NCBI RefSeq assembly: GCF_001681715.1
Contig: NZ_LNWY01000024.1
Span: forward strand, 62,001 to 126,000
Length of the DNA: 64,000 nucleotides
Origin: Tritonibacter mobilis
GTDB lineage: Bacteria; Pseudomonadota; Alphaproteobacteria; Rhodobacterales; Rhodobacteraceae
Direction of reading: 5' to 3'
A program made the translations under genes and the position numbers. The first letter of the stretch is position 1. The number at the start of each line of letters is the position of its first letter. Shown piece by piece: positions 34,524-43,666 of the stretch. The notes under the pieces are model-generated. The model ran no database searches and was not told where the DNA came from. It worked only from the letters and a program-made list of their open reading frames with translations.

Positions 34524-34826
34524 TTAACTCTTATTTCCGTCCGCGACGCGATCTTTCATTAGGTGAGAGGGGCGGAAGGTCAGCACCCGGCGGGGCTGGA
34601 TCGGCACTTCTTCACCGGTTTTGGGATTGCGCCCGACACGCGCGGATTTATCGCGCACACTAAAGGTACCAAAGGAAGAGATCTTTACCTGTTCGCCGCG
34701 CACCAAAGCGTCGGACATATGCTGGAGCATGCTCTCCACCAGTTGCGCGCTTTCGTTGCGTGACAGGCCTACTTCGCGAAACACTGCCTCGCTCAGATCC
34801 ATTCTCGTAATCGTTTTCTCTGTCAT
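34524..34826 (-). CDS. ihfA: Integration host factor alpha subunit
   Basis: IHF bends DNA sharply at specific sites in replication, recombination and transcription. The 100-residue product has the HU/IHF fold: [40 protein letters not shown] and the minor-groove arm [20 protein letters not shown] near 63-82. I use ATG 34826 (MTEKTI). An ATG two codons earlier (34832) is equally possible. It lies between fabH and the MerR gene. Confidence 0.96.
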   Translation of the reverse strand: MTEKTITRMDLSEAVFREVGLSRNESAQLVESMLQHMSDALVRGEQVKISSFGTFSVRDKSARVGRNPKTGEEVPIQPRRVLTFRPSHLMKDRVADGNKS

Positions 34827-34913
34827 TGCCATCCCCGTTGTTTCCCAAAACAATAGGAGGTCAGGAATTTACCTGTCAATATCAATGAATTGGAAGACGC
34901 GGTTTCCCTCGCA

Positions 34914-35885
34914 TTACCACCGCAAAACCACAGCACCCCACGCCAGACCGCCGCCAATGGCTTCGGTCACGATGAGATTACCCGGTTTGATCTGGCCACG
35001 CTCAACGCCGACGGACAAAGCCAGTGGAATGGAAGCAGCTGAGGTGTTCCCGTGATCCTGAACGGTCACGACCACCTTGTCCATGGGCAAGCCCATTTTC
35101 TTTGCAGTGCCTTGAATAATACGAATATTTGCCTGATGCGGGACAATCCAGTCCACGTCGTCGGTGCTGGCCCCGGCGCGTTCCAGCGCGGTGGTTGCAG
35201 TTGAGGCCAGTTTTTCCACCGCGTGGCGGAATACTTGATTGCCCTGCATGCGCAGATGGCCGGTGGATTGGGTGGACACACCCCCATCCACATAGAGCAA
35301 GTCCTTGTAACGACCGTCAGAATTCAGATCCGTGGCAAGGATACCGCGATCCTCTGGGGTGCCTGCGCCCTCTTGCGCCTCCAGGAGGAGCGCGCCAGCG
35401 CCATCGCCAAAAAGCACGCAGGTTGAGCGGTCGCTCCAGTCCATAATGCGCGAAAACGTCTCGGCACCGATAACCAGCACCCGGTCGGCCTGACCGGAGG
35501 CAATCAGCGCATTGGCATTGGACAGCGCATAGACAAAACCCGCGCAAACCGCCTGCACATCAAAGGCAAAGCCCTTGGTCATGCCCAGTTGCGACTGGAC
35601 CATAGTCGCGGCAGAGGGGAAGGTCAGATCGGCGGTTGAGGTGGCCAGCACGATGGCGTCCACATCTTCTGCGGTGCGACCGGCGGATTTCAGCGCAGCC
35701 TCGGCTGCACGGGTCGCCATTTGCGAGGTGGTTTCACCTTCGGCGGCAAAATGGCGGCGTTCAATACCAGAGCGGGAGCGAATCCACTCGTCTGAGGTCT
35801 CCAGCGTGGCCTCGAATTCCGCGTTTTCAACAATGCGTTCGGGGAGGTAGTGCCCTGCGCCAATCACAACTGCGCGTCGCGTCAT
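34914..35885 (-). CDS. fabH: Beta-ketoacyl-ACP synthase III
   Basis: FabH starts fatty-acid synthesis by joining acetyl-CoA with malonyl-ACP. The 323-residue thiolase-fold enzyme shows the catalytic triad context: Cys114 in VQAVCAGFVYAL, His in DWIVPHQANIRIIQ near 245-258 and Asn in QDHGNTSAASIPLAL near 277-291. TSDEWIRSRSGIERRH near 30-45 is also diagnostic. It starts 15 bases after plsX and is cotranscribed with plsX and rpmF. Confidence 0.97.
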   Translation of the reverse strand: MTRRAVVIGAGHYLPERIVENAEFEATLETSDEWIRSRSGIERRHFAAEGETTSQMATRAAEAALKSAGRTAEDVDAIVLATSTADLTFPSAATMVQSQLGMTKGFAFDVQAVCAGFVYALSNANALIASGQADRVLVIGAETFSRIMDWSDRSTCVLFGDGAGALLLEAQEGAGTPEDRGILATDLNSDGRYKDLLYVDGGVSTQSTGHLRMQGNQVFRHAVEKLASTATTALERAGASTDDVDWIVPHQANIRIIQGTAKKMGLPMDKVVVTVQDHGNTSAASIPLALSVGVERGQIKPGNLIVTEAIGGGLAWGAVVLRW

Positions 35886-35900
35886 TCGTTTGCCTGCCTT

Positions 35901-37028
35901 CTAATTCAAACTCCCGGTCTCAGAATCGCCGGGACCGCCCGCGTCTGCGGACGTTGCGTCATCTTGGGCAAGCTCTACGGCGGATGCAACCCGGGCTGCA
36001 AGCTTTTCCGCAAATCCTTGTTCTGCAAGGAGAAACGCCAGTTTCACCGCGGCCGAAACACCGGTCGCATCGGCACCACCATGTGATTTCACAACAGTGC
36101 CATTGAGGCCAAGGAAAACGCCACCGTTCACCCGGCGTGGGTCGATCCGCTTGGAGAGGCGCGACAGCGAGGTATAGGCCAACAGCGCCGCAAGGCGCGA
36201 TAGAATCGAATATTCAAAGGCTTCGCGCATCGCCGAACGCAACAGGCTGGCGGTGCCTTCGCCGGTTTTGATCGCGACATTGCCGGTAAAGCCGTCGGTC
36301 ACGATCACATCGGCGATATCGCCGGGAATGTCGCTGCCCTCGACAAAGCCCACAAACTCGAAATTAGCCTTCTCCGCGTTCTGAGAGATCAGCGCATAGG
36401 CTTCTTTCAGCTCTGCGCGGCCTTTGTGCTCTTCGGTGCCGACGTTCAACAGCCCCACACGTGGGCAGGGGAGATCCATCGAGTTGCGGATATAGGAGGT
36501 GCCCATCAGGGCGTATTGCAGCAGATCCTCTGCATCGGCGCGCACATCGGCGCCCACGTCGAGCATGACGTTAAAGCCCTGCGGATTGCGCGAGGGCCAG
36601 AGAATCGCAATCGCCGGGCGGTTAACGCCCGGAAGTTTGCGCAGCCGTAGCATCGACAGCGCCATCAGCGCGCCAGTATTGCCACAGGATACCACGCCAT
36701 CCGCCTCGCCAGAGCGCACGGATTCGAGGGCAGACCACATTGAGGTGCCCTTGCCATTGCGCATGACCTGACTTGGCTTGTCTTCCATCGTGACCACATC
36801 GCGTGCGTCACGAATCTCCACGCGGCCCTTCAGGGTTTTCCTGCGGGCCACAAGGGGTTCAAGCTGTTCGACAGGGCCATGGAGCAGAAACCCGATGTCG
36901 GGATTCTTGCTCGCGGATTTGGCGATGCCCGCGACCACTACGGCCGGGCCGGCATCGCCACCCATGGCGTCCACCGAAATCACGGTGCGGCGGGCATCTG
37001 CCTGCGATGGAGCGGTGTTACCCGTCAT
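35901..37028 (-). CDS. plsX: Phosphate acyltransferase PlsX
   Basis: PlsX converts acyl-ACP and phosphate to acyl-phosphate, the donor for PlsY in phospholipid synthesis. The 375-residue protein begins its domain at VISVDAMGGDAGPAVVVAGI (residues 16-35). Further conserved stretches are SCGNTGALMALSMLRLRKLP near 112-131, LDVGADVRADAEDLLQYALM near 155-174 and VIVTDGFTGNVAIKTGEG near 234-251. It sits between rpmF and fabH, a widely conserved order that links lipid synthesis with a ribosomal protein gene. Confidence 0.97.
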   Translation of the reverse strand: MTGNTAPSQADARRTVISVDAMGGDAGPAVVVAGIAKSASKNPDIGFLLHGPVEQLEPLVARRKTLKGRVEIRDARDVVTMEDKPSQVMRNGKGTSMWSALESVRSGEADGVVSCGNTGALMALSMLRLRKLPGVNRPAIAILWPSRNPQGFNVMLDVGADVRADAEDLLQYALMGTSYIRNSMDLPCPRVGLLNVGTEEHKGRAELKEAYALISQNAEKANFEFVGFVEGSDIPGDIADVIVTDGFTGNVAIKTGEGTASLLRSAMREAFEYSILSRLAALLAYTSLSRLSKRIDPRRVNGGVFLGLNGTVVKSHGGADATGVSAAVKLAFLLAEQGFAEKLAARVASAVELAQDDATSADAGGPGDSETGSLN

Positions 37029-37069
37029 ACGACTGCGTGCCTGCCTGGCATTCGTGATCCCGTTTCGAC

Positions 37070-37276
37070 TCAGGCCGCGTCTTCGTCCAGGTCGATCTCG
37101 TCGGCCTGAGCTACGATCTCTTTGTCGTCATAGTGGCCGCAGGAGGGGCACACGTGGTGAGGACGACGCAGTTCACCGCAGTTGGAGCATTCGTTCGGGT
37201 TTGCAGCAACCAGAGCATCGTGCGCGCGGCGGTTGTTGCGGCGCGATTTGGATACTTTGTTCTGTTGGACAGCCAT
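37070..37276 (-). CDS. rpmF: 50S ribosomal protein L32
   Basis: The 68-residue protein has the basic start [20 protein letters not shown] and a zinc-ribbon pattern, [18 protein letters not shown] (CxxC...CxxC), then GHYDDKEI. These define bacterial L32 with its zinc site intact. It is followed by plsX after 41 bases. Confidence 0.97.
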   Translation of the reverse strand: MAVQQNKVSKSRRNNRRAHDALVAANPNECSNCGELRRPHHVCPSCGHYDDKEIVAQADEIDLDEDAA

Positions 37277-37564
37277 GTCTCAACCTTTGTCTAACTAGGG
37301 CCATCAAGCAGCAGAGCCTTCAGGCGCGTTTCATGTTTCCGTGTCAATCGGTGTGACGTCCGGTGTGACGTGCGTGTAGGCCGCAGTCTCTCCGATGTCC
37401 AACCAAAAATTCCGATGAGCGCGCGAAAATACTGCGAATCTTCGTTTGCGCAAGCGATTTCTTAGAGCTCAGCGGTCTTGAGCGCCAGTGCCAACATCAG
37501 AAGGGTGGAAATTTCCGCCTTTCACCGAAGCCACGGTCGCCTGTGCCCGATTGAGCCTTTTGTC
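37277..37564. other. 288-base spacer with a palindrome between DUF177 and rpmF
   Basis: A near-perfect 24-base palindrome, GAAGGGTGGAAA continuing into its complement with two G-T pairs, lies at 37500-37523, about 40 bases past the DUF177 stop. It could end that transcript or be an operator. A direct repeat GGTGTGACGT occurs twice near 37350-37370. The rpmF promoter should be in this spacer. Confidence 0.4.
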
Positions 37565-38113
37565 TCAGGAGTCCTTGTCGCCGGGTTTGAGCAAATCTGC
37601 AAGCCCTGCGAAGGGGCGGGTGTCCTCATCCGTCATCGGCTGCGTGCCCGGTTCAGCATGCACATGCTGACCAAGTTCCGCGCCATCCTTGCGCGGATAC
37701 TGCGGCAGATTGAGCGCAACGCTTTCCAGCATCACATCATAAGGAGAGATGACGTCACCAAGTTCGTCGATGTTATCATCTTCGCCCATCTCGACTTCGG
37801 CCTCGTCGGGGATGTCGAGCTCCGCGAGGAAGAGGCGTTGCACGTCGGTGTCGATCCGGGTTGTTACCGGCTCCAGCGTGACGACACAGGGCTGTGTTAC
37901 GGTAAAGCCGAGTTTGGCCTTTAGAACCCAGTCGCGTTTGCCGCGGGCCTTGATCTCGCCTTCGAAACGCAACTTGCGCAACGCGTCAACGCCCAGCTCA
38001 CTGGCAATATCCGTCAGCGCTTTGGCCTCTGGCGTCAGTGTGAACCGCGTGGGGCGGTTCTGCGGCAGATCGGCAACCCGCAGGGCGGCAGTTTCAGGTG
38101 GGGTCGAACTCAC
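37565..38113 (-). CDS. DUF177 (YceD-like) protein
   Basis: The 182-residue product starts at GTG 38113. Its middle has the YceD features: a strand-rich segment KLRFEGEIKARGKRDWVLKA near 47-66, then VTQPCVVTLEPVTTRIDTDV near 72-91 with one Cys. The acidic MGEDDNIDELGDVISPYDVM near 108-127 and ALNLPQYPRKDG follow. YceD-like proteins precede rpmF in many bacteria and have been connected with 23S rRNA maturation. The order here agrees. It is divergent from bamE. Confidence 0.88.
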   Translation of the reverse strand: MSSTPPETAALRVADLPQNRPTRFTLTPEAKALTDIASELGVDALRKLRFEGEIKARGKRDWVLKAKLGFTVTQPCVVTLEPVTTRIDTDVQRLFLAELDIPDEAEVEMGEDDNIDELGDVISPYDVMLESVALNLPQYPRKDGAELGQHVHAEPGTQPMTDEDTRPFAGLADLLKPGDKDS

Positions 38114-38199
38114 GAGTGTACTTTCATTTCTTGAACCATTAGCTCGAGTTAGGTAATCGGGACTTCAGTCTTTATCAACCCGAACGACAGGGGAAGCGC

Positions 38200-38667
38200 A
38201 TGATTGCAAGTCCGAAGACCGTAAAATCCGCGATGCGGAGTGCGCTTCTCGTCGGCGCGTTGGTGGTGGTGACCGCCTGTACCGCCCAATATCGCAAGCA
38301 TGGCTGGATTCCGGGGCCGGAACTCTTGAACGAAGTTGTGGTCGGTGTCGATACCCGCGATTCGGTTTCCGAGACCATCGGAGAGCCGACCATCGACTCG
38401 CTCGTGGATGACAGCGGTTATTACTACGTGACCTCGCGCATCAAACGCTTTGGCGCCAAGCAGCCTGAGGTGGTCTCGCGCGATCTGGTCGCGATCACCT
38501 TTGACGGGCGCGGCGTTGTCGACAGCGTTCAGCGCTACACATTGGCAGACGGTCGGGTCATCCCGCTGGAGCGCCGGGTCACCGACTCGAGCCTCGAAGA
38601 CAAGACCTTCCTGCGTCAGCTGATTGGCAACCTCGGCAACTTTAATCCGGGTAGCTTCCTGCAATAA
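38200..38667 (+). CDS. bamE: Outer membrane assembly lipoprotein BamE
   Basis: BamE is a lipoprotein subunit of the BAM complex that folds outer membrane beta-barrels. The 155-residue product has a signal peptide ending in a lipobox (VVVTAC, Cys27) and a SmpA/OmlA domain: KHGWIPGPELLNEVVVGVDT, RDSVSETIGEPTIDS, DDSGYYYVTSRIKRFGAKQP and VAITFDGRGVVDSVQRYTLA. The C-terminal extension GNFNPGSFLQ resembles other alphaproteobacterial forms. A hairpin at 38703-38730 follows. Confidence 0.93.
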   Translation: MIASPKTVKSAMRSALLVGALVVVTACTAQYRKHGWIPGPELLNEVVVGVDTRDSVSETIGEPTIDSLVDDSGYYYVTSRIKRFGAKQPEVVSRDLVAITFDGRGVVDSVQRYTLADGRVIPLERRVTDSSLEDKTFLRQLIGNLGNFNPGSFLQ

Positions 38668-38702
38668 GGCCCTGCGATATCGCATGGCAGCAGTTAAATT
38701 TG

Positions 38703-38730
38703 GTCCGGGGGATGAATTCGTCACCCGGAC
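38703..38730 (+). terminator. Hairpin terminator after bamE
   Basis: GTCCGGG and CCCGGAC close a stem that includes the near-palindrome GATGAATTCGTC. It lies 35 bases past the bamE stop and is followed by TTCACATGTTTTGTG, a weak T-rich tail. Confidence 0.55.
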
Positions 38731-38815
38731 TTCACATGTTTTGTGATAGCAATGCAAAGCACCCGTCGCCTCTTGGGGCGGCGCAAGCTAATGAACAAGC
38801 AGACGCGAGCAGACC

Positions 38816-39592
38816 ATGGCCATGTCCTCCCGGTCCCAATCCCCCGACACGTTCTCCGATGCCGAAATTTTGCTGACGAAAGGGCGCTATCAGGCCCGGC
38901 TTGCGGCAACGCCTGCGGATGTCACTGCGGTTCAGGCTTTGCGGACCTTGTGTTTTCGCACTGCAGAGATTGATCGCGACGGGTTTGACGACACTTGCGC
39001 CCATGTTCTGGTCGAAGATACGCGCAACGGGGCATTGGTGTGCTGTTTCCGCATGCTGGTTCTGGAGGGCGGCGCAGAGGTCGCGCGCACTTATTCCGCA
39101 CAGTATTACGATCTCTCGGGGTTGCAGGATTTTGAGGGTCGCATGGTGGAAATGGGCCGGTTCTGCATCCATCAGGGCTGGAATGACCCGGACATTTTGC
39201 GCGTTGCATGGGGGGCGATGACCACCTTTGTGGATCGTGAGAACATCCAGATGCTGTTTGGCTGTTCGTCGTTTGCCGGGACCGAGACCGAAGACTATCT
39301 GGATGCCTTTGCGATGCTGAAACATCGCCATCTGGCCCCCAAACGCTGGCTGCCCCGTGTTAAGGCACCCGATGTGTTCCGCTTTGCCGCGCGGCTGCGC
39401 CGCAAACCGGACGCCAAAAAGGCGATGCTGCGGATGCCGCCCTTGCTGCGCACCTATCTGATGATGGGCGGTTGGGTCAGCGATCACGCGGTGGTCGACC
39501 GGCATATGAACACGCTGCATGTGTTCACCGGCCTTGAAATCGGTGCCATCCCCCCCGCCCGCAAGCGCCTGCTGCGTGCTGTTGCGGGCTAG
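38816..39592 (+). CDS. olsB: Ornithine N-acyltransferase OlsB-like
   Basis: OlsB joins a 3-hydroxy fatty acid from ACP to ornithine, giving lyso-ornithine lipid, a phosphate-free membrane lipid important in roseobacters. The 258-residue GNAT-type protein has YQARLAATPADVTAVQALRT LCFR split across residues 25-48, VARTYSAQYYDLSGLQDFEG near 89-108 and the family hallmark MVEMGRFCIHQGWNDPDILR near 111-130. LFGCSSFAGT follows near 149-158. The usual partner olsA (second acyl transfer) is not in this window. ATG 38816 and 38822 are both possible starts. Confidence 0.88.
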   Translation: MAMSSRSQSPDTFSDAEILLTKGRYQARLAATPADVTAVQALRTLCFRTAEIDRDGFDDTCAHVLVEDTRNGALVCCFRMLVLEGGAEVARTYSAQYYDLSGLQDFEGRMVEMGRFCIHQGWNDPDILRVAWGAMTTFVDRENIQMLFGCSSFAGTETEDYLDAFAMLKHRHLAPKRWLPRVKAPDVFRFAARLRRKPDAKKAMLRMPPLLRTYLMMGGWVSDHAVVDRHMNTLHVFTGLEIGAIPPARKRLLRAVAG

Positions 39593-39654
39593 GCGCACCT
39601 TCTGCATCTCATGACACGTTGACGAAGGCAGCGGCGCGGTTTAGCTCCGCTCCT

Positions 39655-41460
39655 ATGGCACGTATTCCTCTTTTGCAGATGTCCGGGATTTCGCTGACCT
39701 TTGGTGGCGATCCGGTGTTTTCCGACCTCGACCTCGTGGTGCAGCCCGGTGACCGGGTGGCGCTTGTGGGGCGCAATGGATCGGGTAAATCGACCCTGAT
39801 GAAAGTCATGGCCGGTCTTGTGGAGGCGGATGCCGGCTCCATCGTGATCCCGCCCGGCAATTCCGTGGGCTATATGGAGCAGGACCCCAAAATGGAGGGG
39901 TTTGCGACGCTTGGGGATTTTGCCGCCTCAGAGCTGGAACCCGGCGAGCTTTATAAGGTGGAACGCGCGGGAGAGGGGCTGAAGTTCGATCCCGCCCGTC
40001 CGGTGGAGACTGCCTCTGGTGGCGAGCGCCGCCGTGCTGCGCTGGCCAAGCTTATGGCCGAAGCGCCCGAGCTAATGCTCTTGGATGAGCCGACCAACCA
40101 CCTTGATATTGAAGCGATTTCTTGGCTGGAGAGCGAGCTGGCCTCGACGCGCGCCGCCTTTGTGCTGATTTCGCACGACCGGGCGTTCCTGCGCGCACTC
40201 ACCCGTGCCACGCTCTGGGTGGACCGTGGTCAGGTACGCCGTCAGGACAAGGGGTTTGAGCATTTTGAAGCGTGGCGCGACAAGGTATGGGAAGACGAGG
40301 ACATGCAGCGCCACAAGCTCAACCGGCTGATCAAATCCGAGAGCCGCTGGGCGGTTGAGGGGATCTCGGCCCGGCGCAAACGCAACATGGGCCGGGTGCG
40401 CGCTTTGCAGGATCTGAAATCCGAACGCGCCAGCCAGATCAAGCGGCAGGGCGCGGCGGCGATGGAACTGGAGGCGGGGCCAAAATCCGGCCGTAAGGTG
40501 ATCGAGGCCGAGGGCATCGCCAAAAGCTTTGGCGACAAGCAGATCCTCAACCGGTTCTCCCTAACTGTGCAGCGCGGCGAGCGTGTGGCCTTTGTCGGCC
40601 CCAACGGGGTGGGCAAGACGACGCTGTTGAAGATGCTCTTGGGGCAGGAAACCCCGGATGGGGGCACGGTCAAACTGGGCACCAATCTGGAAATCGCCGT
40701 GTTCGACCAGACTCGCGATCAGCTCGATGGTGATTCGAGCCTGTGGGAGAACCTCACCGCCGACCCGTTGATGGGGATCTCCGGCAAGGCGGATCAGGTG
40801 ATGGTGCGCGGGCAGCCCAAACATGTGGTCGGCTATCTGAAGGAGTTCCTCTTTGACGAGCGCCAAGCCCGCGCGCCGGTGCGCTCGCTTTCGGGCGGTG
40901 AAAAGGCCCGGCTGTTGTTGGCCAAACTGATGGCGCGCTCGTCGAATATGCTGGTGCTGGACGAGCCGACCAACGATCTAGACGTGGAGACGCTGGATCT
41001 GCTGCAGGAGCTTCTGGACGCCTATGACGGCACCGTGCTGCTGGTCAGCCACGATCGCGATTTTCTGGATCGTGTGGCGACCACGACGGTGGCGATGGAA
41101 GGTCAGGGGCAGGCCACGGCCTATGCGGGCGGATGGAGCGATTATCTCGCACAGCGCGCGCCGGTTGAGGGACCCGAAAAGGTCGAAAAAACAAAAGCCT
41201 CTAAGCCGAAGCCAAAAGCCGAATCGCCAAAAGAGGCGCTCAGTTTCAAGGAAAAGCACCGGCTTGAGGCGTTGCCCGACGAGATTGACCGGCTGGAAAA
41301 GGAGATCGCCAAGCTCGAAGAGCTGATGGCAGATCCAGAGCTGTTCACGCGCGAACCGGTGAAGTTCAAGAAAGCCACTGAGGCGCTTGTGGAGCGACAG
41401 GAAAAACTGGCCGCATCCGAAGAGGAATGGCTACTCTTGGAAGAAAAAGCCGCCGGATGA
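39655..41460 (+). CDS. uup: ABC-F ATPase, Uup type
   Basis: The 601-residue soluble protein has two ATP-binding cassettes and no membrane part. Cassette 1 has Walker A GRNGSGKST (near 39), signature SGGERRRAA and LMLLDEPTNHLD. Cassette 2 has GPNGVGKTT (near 315), LSGGEKARLLLAKLM and LVLDEPTNDLDVETLDLLQ. The DLDVETL ending and the C-terminal charged coiled coil (ALPDEIDRLEKEIAKLEELM near 539-558, and on) are typical of Uup, which acts on ribosomes or branched DNA. I use ATG 39655; an in-frame start at 39619 would add 12 residues. Confidence 0.93.
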   Translation: MARIPLLQMSGISLTFGGDPVFSDLDLVVQPGDRVALVGRNGSGKSTLMKVMAGLVEADAGSIVIPPGNSVGYMEQDPKMEGFATLGDFAASELEPGELYKVERAGEGLKFDPARPVETASGGERRRAALAKLMAEAPELMLLDEPTNHLDIEAISWLESELASTRAAFVLISHDRAFLRALTRATLWVDRGQVRRQDKGFEHFEAWRDKVWEDEDMQRHKLNRLIKSESRWAVEGISARRKRNMGRVRALQDLKSERASQIKRQGAAAMELEAGPKSGRKVIEAEGIAKSFGDKQILNRFSLTVQRGERVAFVGPNGVGKTTLLKMLLGQETPDGGTVKLGTNLEIAVFDQTRDQLDGDSSLWENLTADPLMGISGKADQVMVRGQPKHVVGYLKEFLFDERQARAPVRSLSGGEKARLLLAKLMARSSNMLVLDEPTNDLDVETLDLLQELLDAYDGTVLLVSHDRDFLDRVATTTVAMEGQGQATAYAGGWSDYLAQRAPVEGPEKVEKTKASKPKPKAESPKEALSFKEKHRLEALPDEIDRLEKEIAKLEELMADPELFTREPVKFKKATEALVERQEKLAASEEEWLLLEEKAAG

Positions 41461-41466
41461 GGTGTT

Positions 41467-41588
41467 TCGCTTCGGGCTTTGCCCGAAGCGACCAGCGCCG
41501 CGCGCCCCTGCGGGGTGCGCGGCGCTCGGCCCAATGGGATCGATCCGTCCCTTTGGGGGCGGTGAGGACGGGCGGGAGGGCTCCCGCC
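41467..41588. repeat. Family A intergenic palindromic repeat, copy A3
   Basis: Hairpin TCGCTTCGGGC-TTT-GCCCGAAGCGA (41467-41491) is followed by a stem starting AGCGCCGCGC (41494) and ending GCGCGGCGCT (41526). The core CGGCCCAATGGGATCGA (41527-41543) has 14 of 17 bases as in copy A2. The end hairpin GGCGGGAG-GG-CTCCCGCC lies at 41571-41588. It sits between convergent uup and the SDR gene. Confidence 0.8.
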
Positions 41589-41603
41589 GTTGACACCTGG
41601 GAG

Positions 41604-42359
41604 TCAACGCATCCGCAGCGCGCCGTCGAGGCGGATCACCTCGCCATTCAGATAGCCCATTTCGACGATGAACCCGGCCAGGCGCGCGTATTCCTCCGGC
41701 TGCCCCAGCCGGGCAGGGTTTGGCACATCGGCGGCAAGCTGGGCTTGTGCCTCTTCGGGCAGGCCCGCTAGCATCGGCGTCATGAAAATTCCCGGCGCAA
41801 TCGCCATCACCCGAATCCCTGAAGAAGCGAGATCTCGTGCCATGGGCAGGGTCATGCCCACGATACCACCCTTGGACGCCGCATAGGCCGCTTGGCCCTT
41901 CTGACCATCAAAAGCGGCGATCGAAGCGGTGTTGATGATGACGCCTCGCGCGCCATCTGCTTCGGGGCTGTTTTTTGCAATCTCTGCCGCCGCCAGACGC
42001 GAAACGTTAAAACTCCCCACCAGATTGATATCGACGGTTTTCTGAAACGCACCAAGGGGATGCGGGCCGTCACGGCCAACTGTCTTGATCGCGTGAGCGA
42101 TGCCGGCGCAGTTTACGGCCGCGCTCAAGCCGCCCATTTTCTCCACCGCCAGCGCGATTGCAGCTTCAACACTGTCTTCGCTGGTCACATCGGTTTCAGC
42201 AAAATGCGCACCGATGCTTTCAGCGATTTTCTGACCACGATCAACGTCCCGGTCCAGAATGGTCACCTCAGCACCTGCGTTGCGGAAATGGCGAGCGGTG
42301 GCCTCCCCAAGACCGGATGCGCCGCCAGTGACCACGGCGCGTGTGGTTGCGAGTTTCAT
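41604..42359 (-). CDS. Short-chain dehydrogenase, 3-hydroxyacyl-CoA dehydrogenase type
   Basis: The 251-residue SDR has the NAD-binding [20 protein letters not shown] (residues 11-30), Asp after the second strand ([10 protein letters not shown], which favours NAD over NADP), NCAGIA near 85 and the active site [20 protein letters not shown] with the following SKGG (Ser...YxxxK near 137-160). It resembles human HSD17B10 and bacterial 3-hydroxy-2-methylbutyryl-CoA dehydrogenases in isoleucine or fatty-acid breakdown. The exact substrate is inferred. Start ATG 42359 has GGAGG upstream. Confidence 0.88.
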   Translation of the reverse strand: MKLATTRAVVTGGASGLGEATARHFRNAGAEVTILDRDVDRGQKIAESIGAHFAETDVTSEDSVEAAIALAVEKMGGLSAAVNCAGIAHAIKTVGRDGPHPLGAFQKTVDINLVGSFNVSRLAAAEIAKNSPEADGARGVIINTASIAAFDGQKGQAAYAASKGGIVGMTLPMARDLASSGIRVMAIAPGIFMTPMLAGLPEEAQAQLAADVPNPARLGQPEEYARLAGFIVEMGYLNGEVIRLDGALRMR

Positions 42360-42450
42360 CTGTCCCGCTCCTCCCATGAAATGAACACATGTTCAAATAA
42401 TCATGGCAGGCCGAAGCTGTCTAGTGCGGTCATTCCCCCTGAGGCGAGAG

Positions 42451-43374
42451 TCAGGCCCCCATCAGGTTCAGATCGATCGACGCCAGAGGCGCCAAACGCC
42501 GTCCCATCGGAGGCCAATAGAGCCATGTTCCCCCCAGACGTTCTAGGCGCGCGCCAGTCCCCAGTTTGAACCGTGCAAGCCCGCTGGCATCCTCAGTATT
42601 AATCACGCCTAGATCGAGCTGGCGAATGCCCTTAGAGGCAAGCCACTCCATCGCGTTCCAAATCAATAGGTTATGCGCCGACAGACCCCGCCCGCGATCC
42701 GTACTATGCGCGATATGATAGGTTGCCCCATCGCCATGGGTGAGCACCAGAATGCCTGCAACCGTCTCGCGCCCCTCATGCGCCTCAAACAGTTTGGCCG
42801 CGCCGCGATTGGCCTCGCCATAGGCCAGTGTCAGGGCGGTGGGCCAGCTGCGATAGCGTCGCCGTTTCTGTTGCGCGGCATCGGCGCGCAGCAGCCAGTG
42901 ATCGGGGACCATCGGCATGTTCTGCCGGGTGATGCGCAAAGCTTGTGTCTCCGCGTGTGAGAGCCGATTGCGCCATTTCTGCTCCAGCCCGCTGCGTCGC
43001 AGAGTACGATCAGGGTGGATATCAACCACGCCAACACTGGCCGGAGTCATCAGGGGCAGCGCCCCAAGACGTGCAAGCTCGGGTACCGGGCGTTCCGGCG
43101 ATAAAATCACAGGCGTGCGCCGCAGCCCTTCTTCTTGCAGGATTTCCAGCAGGCGTGCGGGTTTGTGAAGCTCTGCGCGATTGATCATCGCAACCGGAAG
43201 GCCCCAAACTTTCCGCCGCAATACGAGCATATCCTGCATGCGGTCCAGACGCATCGGGCGTTGTCCCAACATCTGCAGAGCACGCGAAAACTCGGTCGAT
43301 TGCGGGAGTGCGCGGATGGTTTCTGTACGCTTCAAGGTGCGGGGCATGACAGCTGCGGAGCCAAGATCAAACAT
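42451..43374 (-). CDS. GNAT/FemAB-like acyltransferase
   Basis: The 307-residue protein has two acyltransferase-like halves. The C-terminal half carries KWRNRLSHAETQALRITRQN near 132-151, EAHEGRETVAGILVLTHGDG near 196-215 with THGDGATYHIAHSTDRGRGL, then NLLIWNAMEWLASKGIRQLD and LGVINTEDASGLARFKLGTG. These fit the Acetyltransf_6/FemAB fold that joins amino acids or acyl groups to cell-wall or lipid precursors. The substrate is unknown. The gene is divergent from a 50-codon membrane ORF. Confidence 0.78.
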   Translation of the reverse strand: MFDLGSAAVMPRTLKRTETIRALPQSTEFSRALQMLGQRPMRLDRMQDMLVLRRKVWGLPVAMINRAELHKPARLLEILQEEGLRRTPVILSPERPVPELARLGALPLMTPASVGVVDIHPDRTLRRSGLEQKWRNRLSHAETQALRITRQNMPMVPDHWLLRADAAQQKRRRYRSWPTALTLAYGEANRGAAKLFEAHEGRETVAGILVLTHGDGATYHIAHSTDRGRGLSAHNLLIWNAMEWLASKGIRQLDLGVINTEDASGLARFKLGTGARLERLGGTWLYWPPMGRRLAPLASIDLNLMGA

Positions 43375-43404
43375 GACGCCATTAACAGGATTGAAACCTA
43401 ATTC

Positions 43405-43557
43405 ATGGTTAATGAAACCATGAAAAGGACCGTTAAAATCTACGGAAAAACCGCCCCCGGCGCGCGTATGACAAAATGCGCGGCGCTGTTGATCGCCACG
43501 GCGCTGTCAATTCCAACCTTTATCATACTGACGTTGATCGATTTCGCCTTCCTGTAG
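43405..43557 (+). CDS. 50-residue single-helix membrane peptide
   Basis: The ORF has the start MVNETMKRTVKIYGK, a basic and polar N-terminus, then TKCAALLIATALSIPTFIIL continuing as a membrane helix to the C-terminus DFAFL. It contains a second Met at residue 6 (43420) and a third at 22, each a possible start. The strongly biased hydrophobic stretch suggests a real small membrane protein. No strong ribosome site is visible and I know no family. Confidence 0.42.
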   Translation: MVNETMKRTVKIYGKTAPGARMTKCAALLIATALSIPTFIILTLIDFAFL

Positions 43558-43569
43558 CACGAAATCGCA

Positions 43570-43638
43570 AGGCTCATTCTTCTAACCCCAAATATCCTGG
43601 GGTGAATTGGCCGTAGGCCAAGAGGGGCAACGCCCCTC
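43570..43638 (-). repeat. Family B intergenic hairpin repeat, copy B3
   Basis: On the minus strand this reads GAGGGGC-GTT-GCCCCTC (43638-43622), TTGGCC-TAC-GGCCAA (43621-43607), then a spacer and the tail GGATATTTGGGGTTAGAAGA. The 20-base tail is identical to copy B1. It lies between the small membrane ORF and tyrS, which converge. Confidence 0.7.
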
Positions 43639-43666
43639 CTGACAGCTCTTGATCTGCGCTAGGCGC

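Noticed and set aside
41467-41526. Reading the long hairpins of family A as simple intrinsic terminators
   Set aside because: No T-run follows the stems, and the copies share a conserved core outside the stems, which plain terminators would not need. They may still affect transcription.
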